10,756 bases of DNA from Lachnospiraceae bacterium UBA3643. Lineage in GTDB: Bacteria > Bacillota > Clostridia > Lachnospirales > Lachnospiraceae. The stretch spans positions 1 to 10,756 of the forward strand of contig DFKO01000120.1 in NCBI GenBank assembly GCA_002373855.1, given 5' to 3'. The notes under the pieces were generated by a model. It was given only the letters and a program-made list of their open reading frames with translations. It searched no databases and was not told the origin of the DNA. Numbering within the stretch: position 1 is the first letter of the stretch; each line of letters opens with the position of its first letter. Shown here one piece after another: positions 7,574 to 10,756 of this stretch. The translations under genes and the position numbers were made by a program.

Positions 7574-9262
7574 ATGGTATTTTACTGGTCGTGTTTTGCA
7601 ATTTCATTTCTGTTTCTTTTATGGGTACTCTTGTTTGAAGAGAGAACCAGTATTTTTCAGTGTATCACCACAATATTAGTTATCATAGCAAACGGCGGTT
7701 GGATCATAAACGCCGGAGCAACTACAGTAAGGGAAGCTGCGATAGGTATCAAACTGACATATGTCGGCGGTATATTCATACCTGTCACACTCTTTTTTAC
7801 CGTATGTGAGATATGTCGTATTTATATAAAGAGATGGGCAATATGCCTGATGCTGATACTTCAAGTGCTGCTGTACATGACAGCGTGTACCATAGGTTAC
7901 ACCGACATTTTCTACAAGAGCCTTGAGATCGAAAAGGTCGGAGAAATGATCGTGCTTGTTAAGGAATACGGCCCCATGCATTCGGTATACCTTGCGACAC
8001 TCTTTGGATATTACGGTGCGTGCATAGTGACCTCAATACTGTCCATGAACAGAAAAAATGCCGTGAGTTTTTCAAACTGTATGATAATCCTCATTGGCAA
8101 TGCCATAGGTGTCATCACATATACAACCGAGAGGATCCTTAAATTAAACTTTGATGTGATGCCCCTCGCATTTGTGCTCTTAAGTATCCTTGTGTACACG
8201 GCAATGCACAAAATCCATAAGTATGATGTGAGCAACAATTCAGCCATAGTAAAGCAGATGGTCAACACATCGGTTTATATTGCATTTGATGAAGATCAGG
8301 GATATGAGAGCTGCAATGACCACGCCCTCACCGTATTTCCGGAGCTAAAGACTGCGCCCCTTGAAAAGAAACTTTCGGAAGAATCTGCAGTAATGAAATT
8401 ATTTGGCAAAAATCTGGCCAAGTTTATCCTGTCTGTTGAGAGCAGGACATCGGTCGGCGAAGTCGAGTATATGGATCATATATACAACTGTTCATTTTTC
8501 CGCCAGGGCAGGTTGCCGATCAGAAAGGCAATCGTCCTCGAGATGAATGATGTGACTGAGGAGAAGCGTTATGTTCATATGCTCAAAAATTACAACAAGG
8601 ATCTGTCCACAGAAGTAGAAAACAAGACCAGAAAGATAAATGAGATGAAGGACAGAACTCTCCTTGGCATGGCTATGATGGTCGAGTCAAGAGACAGCAG
8701 TACAGGCGGTCATATCAAGCGTACAAGTGATGTAGTCAATATATTTGCAAAGCACCTCATTAATGAAAAGATGGGCTTTAGCGCAAAATTTTTAAGATAT
8801 GTGGAGCGGAGCGCCCCAATGCATGACCTCGGAAAGATTGCCGTAGATGATGCCATACTGCGTAAGCAGGGCAGATTCACCGATCAGGAATATGATATAA
8901 TGAAAACCCATGCGGCAGAGGGAGCCAAGGTCGTAAAGAATATCCTGACGGGTATCGAGGATGAAGAGTTTGTGAGGATTGCCACAAATGTAGCTCACTA
9001 TCATCATGAAAAAGTAAACGGCAAGGGATATCCGGAGGGTCTATCCGGTGATGAAATACCTGTGGAGGCGAGGATAATGGCTCTTGCGGATGTATTTGAT
9101 GCCCTTGTATCAAAACGCTGCTACAAGGAGGCATTCTCATTTGACAAGGCATTTGAGATTATAAGCAATGATTCAGGTACTCACTTTGATGCAAAGCTCG
9201 CCGAGGTATTTTTGAAATGCCGACCTGAGCTTGAGAAACTGTATAGCAGTTATGAGGAATAA
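7574..9262 (+). CDS. Membrane sensor with 7TM, PAS-like and HD-GYP domains (probable cyclic-di-GMP phosphodiesterase)
   Basis: HD-GYP enzymes hydrolyse cyclic-di-GMP, lowering a signal that controls motility, adhesion and envelope functions. The 562-residue product has about seven hydrophobic helices (about 1-21, 28-48, 61-80, 88-107, 136-157, 167-187, 194-211), resembling the 7TM N-terminal region of some histidine kinases and GGDEF proteins. A divergent PAS-like segment follows (about 223-330), then a coiled-coil linker (about 330-360), then HD-GYP (about 362-555). Catalytic features are His380 in GGHIKRT, the HD pair His417-Asp418 in MHDLGK, His446, the pair His477-His478, the GYP motif GKGYPEGL (483-490) and Asp507 in LADVFDAL, so it looks active. 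The residue before GKGYP is Asn482 where many members have Asp. The membrane part is rich in cysteine, including CEIC at 78-81 at the end of helix 3. AAAGGA supports ATG 7574; tlpA-like follows after 3 bases. The ligand is unknown. Confidence 0.9.
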   Translation: MVFYWSCFAISFLFLLWVLLFEERTSIFQCITTILVIIANGGWIINAGATTVREAAIGIKLTYVGGIFIPVTLFFTVCEICRIYIKRWAICLMLILQVLLYMTACTIGYTDIFYKSLEIEKVGEMIVLVKEYGPMHSVYLATLFGYYGACIVTSILSMNRKNAVSFSNCMIILIGNAIGVITYTTERILKLNFDVMPLAFVLLSILVYTAMHKIHKYDVSNNSAIVKQMVNTSVYIAFDEDQGYESCNDHALTVFPELKTAPLEKKLSEESAVMKLFGKNLAKFILSVESRTSVGEVEYMDHIYNCSFFRQGRLPIRKAIVLEMNDVTEEKRYVHMLKNYNKDLSTEVENKTRKINEMKDRTLLGMAMMVESRDSSTGGHIKRTSDVVNIFAKHLINEKMGFSAKFLRYVERSAPMHDLGKIAVDDAILRKQGRFTDQEYDIMKTHAAEGAKVVKNILTGIEDEEFVRIATNVAHYHHEKVNGKGYPEGLSGDEIPVEARIMALADVFDALVSKRCYKEAFSFDKAFEIISNDSGTHFDAKLAEVFLKCRPELEKLYSSYEE

Positions 9263-9265
9263 ATA

Positions 9266-9877
9266 ATGAAGAAGAAAATAATCACAGCATTAATAATAGC
9301 ATTGTCTGCATTCACACTCTGTGCCTGTGGCGGCAAGGAGAGTGACAAGCCTTCAGGTCATTATGAATCGTCTGAAGATGACAGGGACGATGATAAAGAT
9401 GACAAATTCCCTGACCGCCCAAATGCTACCTTAGGTATAGGCGATCCCTTCGTGGAGCTCTCGGAGGGAGATGTGGCTCCTGACTTTACAGTGACACTCG
9501 TAAACGGCGATACATTTACCCTCTCTGATTATGATGATGAGGTAGTACTCCTTAACTTCTGGGCTACATGGTGTCCTCCATGTGTAGGCGAGATGCCTGC
9601 ACTCCAGAATCTCTATGAGGACGGGGATGCTGTAATCATCGGTATCGACTGTGGCGAGACTAAGGCTGATGTAGATTCGTTTGTAAGCGAAAACGGATAT
9701 ACATACAATATCGGATATGATGAGTATTACACTGTGGAGGATTATTATCCCACAGACGGAATTCCCTATACATTGATTATAAATAAGGGCGTAATCTACA
9801 AGATATTTGTCGGAGCGTACGGAGCAGACGCAATGTACGATGAGTACAGCCATGCCATAGAGGAGTGTCTTGACTGA
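9266..9877 (+). CDS. TlpA/ResA-like thiol-disulfide oxidoreductase lipoprotein
   Basis: This is a predicted membrane-anchored thioredoxin-fold protein facing outside the cell, acting on disulfides of exported proteins. The 203-residue product begins with a lipoprotein signal: MKKK, a hydrophobic stretch (5-18) and lipobox LCAC, giving lipidated Cys21. A flexible strongly acidic linker follows (about 32-50, rich in Asp and Glu). The redoxin domain (about 65-203) has the entry motif GDVAPDFTV (68-76), the active site NFWATWCPPC with Cys103 and Cys106, and the cis-proline Pro167 in GIPYTL. An extra Cys129 (IDCG) lies after the third strand. The GAGGA site at 9254-9258 is 7 bases before ATG and overlaps the end of the upstream gene. 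Its stop overlaps the next start as TGATG. With no ccdA visible in the window, its electron partner may be the two downstream proteins, which is inference. Confidence 0.92.
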   Translation: MKKKIITALIIALSAFTLCACGGKESDKPSGHYESSEDDRDDDKDDKFPDRPNATLGIGDPFVELSEGDVAPDFTVTLVNGDTFTLSDYDDEVVLLNFWATWCPPCVGEMPALQNLYEDGDAVIIGIDCGETKADVDSFVSENGYTYNIGYDEYYTVEDYYPTDGIPYTLIINKGVIYKIFVGAYGADAMYDEYSHAIEECLD

Positions 9878-10014
9878 TGAGAAAGCTTGTCGCAAAGGTA
9901 ATCATGCTCATAATAGCAGCAGCATTACTGACCGTCGGTTTAAAGACCGGCGGTTTTAAAGATGTGAAAAACAGGGCAGCCATGGTCTGCTTTGAATGTA
10001 TAGGTATCGGCTGA
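9877..10014 (+). CDS. 45-residue membrane mini-protein with C-terminal CxxC (CD1871A-like family)
   Basis: This short gene lies exactly between the thioredoxin-like and iron-sulfur genes, sharing one base with each (TGATG at 9875-9879 and 10012-10016). The product begins MRKLVAK, has one hydrophobic helix (about 8-22), a basic stretch with TGGFKDVKNR, and ends MVCFECIGIG, with Cys38 and Cys41 forming CFEC. The ending closely resembles small proteins that public annotation calls the CD1871A family CXXC motif-containing proteins, as I recall it; I could not search. AGGAG at 9861-9865 stands 11 bases before the ATG. The function of the family is not known to me. The exact nesting, the second thiol pair of the locus and the membrane helix suggest a redox relay or assembly factor for its neighbours. 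Positive charge on both sides of the helix leaves its orientation uncertain. Confidence 0.85.
   Translation: MRKLVAKVIMLIIAAALLTVGLKTGGFKDVKNRAAMVCFECIGIG
9930..9957 (+). terminator. Terminator-like hairpin inside the mini-protein gene
   Basis: ACCGTCGGT (9931-9939) pairs with ACCGGCGGT (9946-9954) over nine positions, eight Watson-Crick and one G-U, with loop TTAAAG, followed by TTT (9955-9957). The two arms are also near direct copies (ACCGTCGGTTTAAAG, then ACCGGCGGTTTTAAAG). The U-run is short and both flanks are coding (TVGLK then TGGFK), so full termination is unlikely. Partial attenuation or a stability element are alternatives. Confidence 0.3.
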
Positions 10015-10756
10015 TGAAGATATCATATAAGAGAAGGTGTATCCAGGTAATAGCCGCAGTTCTCTACAACTGTAATTTTAAGGGCTTTGCAGAGGGTCAT
10101 ATATACAGAGGCGACAGCAAGGGTGTATGCGTGCCCGGTCTAAACTGTTATTCATGTCCCGGAGCCGTGGGAGCCTGCCCATTGGGATCACTCCAGGGAG
10201 GACTGCTCTCAGCCGGAAACAGGATACCCTACTATGTACTTGGTACCATCCTGCTGTTTGGCCTGATGCTCGGAAGATTTATATGCGGATTCTTATGTCC
10301 TTTCGGACTGGTTCAGGACCTGATCGTAAAGATTCCCGTGAAAAAGATAAAGAAAAATAAAGTGACGAGAGTGTTGTCATATCTAAAATATGTGATACTC
10401 GTGGTTTTTGTGGTGTTTATCCCCCTTGCATTTAAGTATCCCGGTTTTTGCAAATTTATATGCCCGGCAGGTACTTTAGAGGGCGGTATACCTTTGTTAA
10501 TAAAAAACGAGTCCCTCCGTTCCATGATCGGATTTCTCTTTTCATGGAAGTGCGGAGTACTCGTATTTATTCTGGTGATGTGTGCATTCTGCCACAGGGC
10601 TTTTTGCAGGTTTCTGTGTCCCCTCGGGGCTCTTTATTCCCTGTTTAATCCCATATCCGTATATGGTATCCGTGTCGATGAGTCAAAGTGCATCGGATGC
10701 GGTAAATGCGTCCGTGAGTGCAAAATGGATGTCAAAAAAGTATGTGACAGAGAGTG
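10014..10756 (+). CDS. Membrane 4Fe-4S polyferredoxin of the NapH/NosR-like type (3' end cut by window)
   Basis: The frame opened by ATG 10014 runs to the window end without a stop, giving 247 codons. It belongs to the broad family of polytopic iron-sulfur proteins with CxxxCP loops (NapH, NosR C-terminal part, YccM and relatives), which move electrons across or along the membrane. Visible are CYSCPGAVGACP (Cys45, Cys48, Cys55), three CxxxCP repeats (Cys91/95, Cys146/150, Cys198/202) and a ferredoxin motif CIGCGKCVREC (Cys226, 229, 232, 236). A second ferredoxin motif probably lies beyond the edge. Hydrophobic helices are at about 72-90, 123-142 and 178-195, with a shorter one near 9-20. The start overlaps the mini-protein stop by one base and has no strong Shine-Dalgarno, so translation is probably coupled. 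The physiological acceptor is unknown; the TlpA-like lipoprotein is a reasonable guess. Confidence 0.92.
   Translation, partial: MKISYKRRCIQVIAAVLYNCNFKGFAEGHIYRGDSKGVCVPGLNCYSCPGAVGACPLGSLQGGLLSAGNRIPYYVLGTILLFGLMLGRFICGFLCPFGLVQDLIVKIPVKKIKKNKVTRVLSYLKYVILVVFVVFIPLAFKYPGFCKFICPAGTLEGGIPLLIKNESLRSMIGFLFSWKCGVLVFILVMCAFCHRAFCRFLCPLGALYSLFNPISVYGIRVDESKCIGCGKCVRECKMDVKKVCDRE

Noticed and set aside
9141..9165. Possible promoter for the redox genes: TTGACA at 9141-9146 and TATAAG at 9160-9165
   Set aside because: Both hexamers are good but the 13-base spacing is well short of the usual 16-18, and the site is inside the HD-GYP coding sequence.
9431..9895. 154-codon antisense frame opposite the TlpA-like gene
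   Set aside because: It is fully covered by a gene with lipobox, WCPPC and cis-proline; the antisense product shows no domain and its composition looks like a by-product of codon use.
10127..10648. Two short + strand frames (10127-10360 and 10448-10648) near the window end
   Set aside because: Both are out of frame with the continuous polyferredoxin frame from 10014, which carries five cysteine cluster motifs.
1..10756. CRISPR arrays, insertion sequences, tRNA or rRNA genes, attachment sites
   Set aside because: The window is almost wholly occupied by co-directional coding sequence; no spaced repeats, transposase motifs, terminal inverted repeats or RNA gene signatures were seen.

Overview
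The window is one strand-coherent run of eleven genes, all on the + strand, with junctions from an 8-base overlap to an 18-base gap. No intergenic space is large enough for an ordinary promoter plus leader, and I see no convincing terminator between genes. Both ends are cut: base 1 lies inside fmt and the last base lies inside a membrane iron-sulfur protein. The gene order fmt-rsmB-rlmN-stp-prkC-rsgA-rpe is the classical Firmicutes cluster. Together with abundant ATA, AGA and AGG codons, Shine-Dalgarno sites of the AGGGAG/AAAGGA type, a PASTA kinase and a 7TM-HD-GYP protein, it points to a Clostridia member, most likely Lachnospiraceae. The genus cannot be fixed from sequence alone.

Region 1 (1-3021) holds translation and RNA modification genes: the C-terminal two thirds of methionyl-tRNA formyltransferase, the 16S rRNA m5C methyltransferase RsmB (TTG start overlapping fmt), and the radical-SAM 23S rRNA/tRNA m2A methyltransferase RlmN. 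Region 2 (3028-6883) holds the PP2C phosphatase Stp, the transmembrane Ser/Thr kinase PrkC with two PASTA repeats and an extra C-terminal extracellular domain, and the ribosome-assembly GTPase RsgA. Region 3 (6896-7555) is ribulose-phosphate 3-epimerase.

Region 4 (7574-10756) departs from the usual order, where thiN (thiamine pyrophosphokinase) often follows rpe. It starts with a 562-residue 7TM/PAS-like/HD-GYP protein, probably a cyclic-di-GMP phosphodiesterase. Three bases later begins a small redox set joined by two consecutive TGATG stop/start overlaps: a TlpA-like lipoprotein thioredoxin (WCPPC), a 45-residue one-helix protein ending in a CxxC motif, and a polytopic protein with repeated CxxxCP motifs and a ferredoxin domain. 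The last gene is still open at the window end.

A reading of the whole is that a housekeeping operon for translation, ribosome maturation and muropeptide-responsive phospho-signalling has been extended by a second-messenger enzyme and an envelope thiol-redox module. The redox module is the least characterised part and the best candidate for new biology. Its electron path (polyferredoxin to CxxC mini-protein to TlpA lipoprotein) is inference. A terminator-like hairpin built from a near-tandem repeat lies inside the mini-protein gene.
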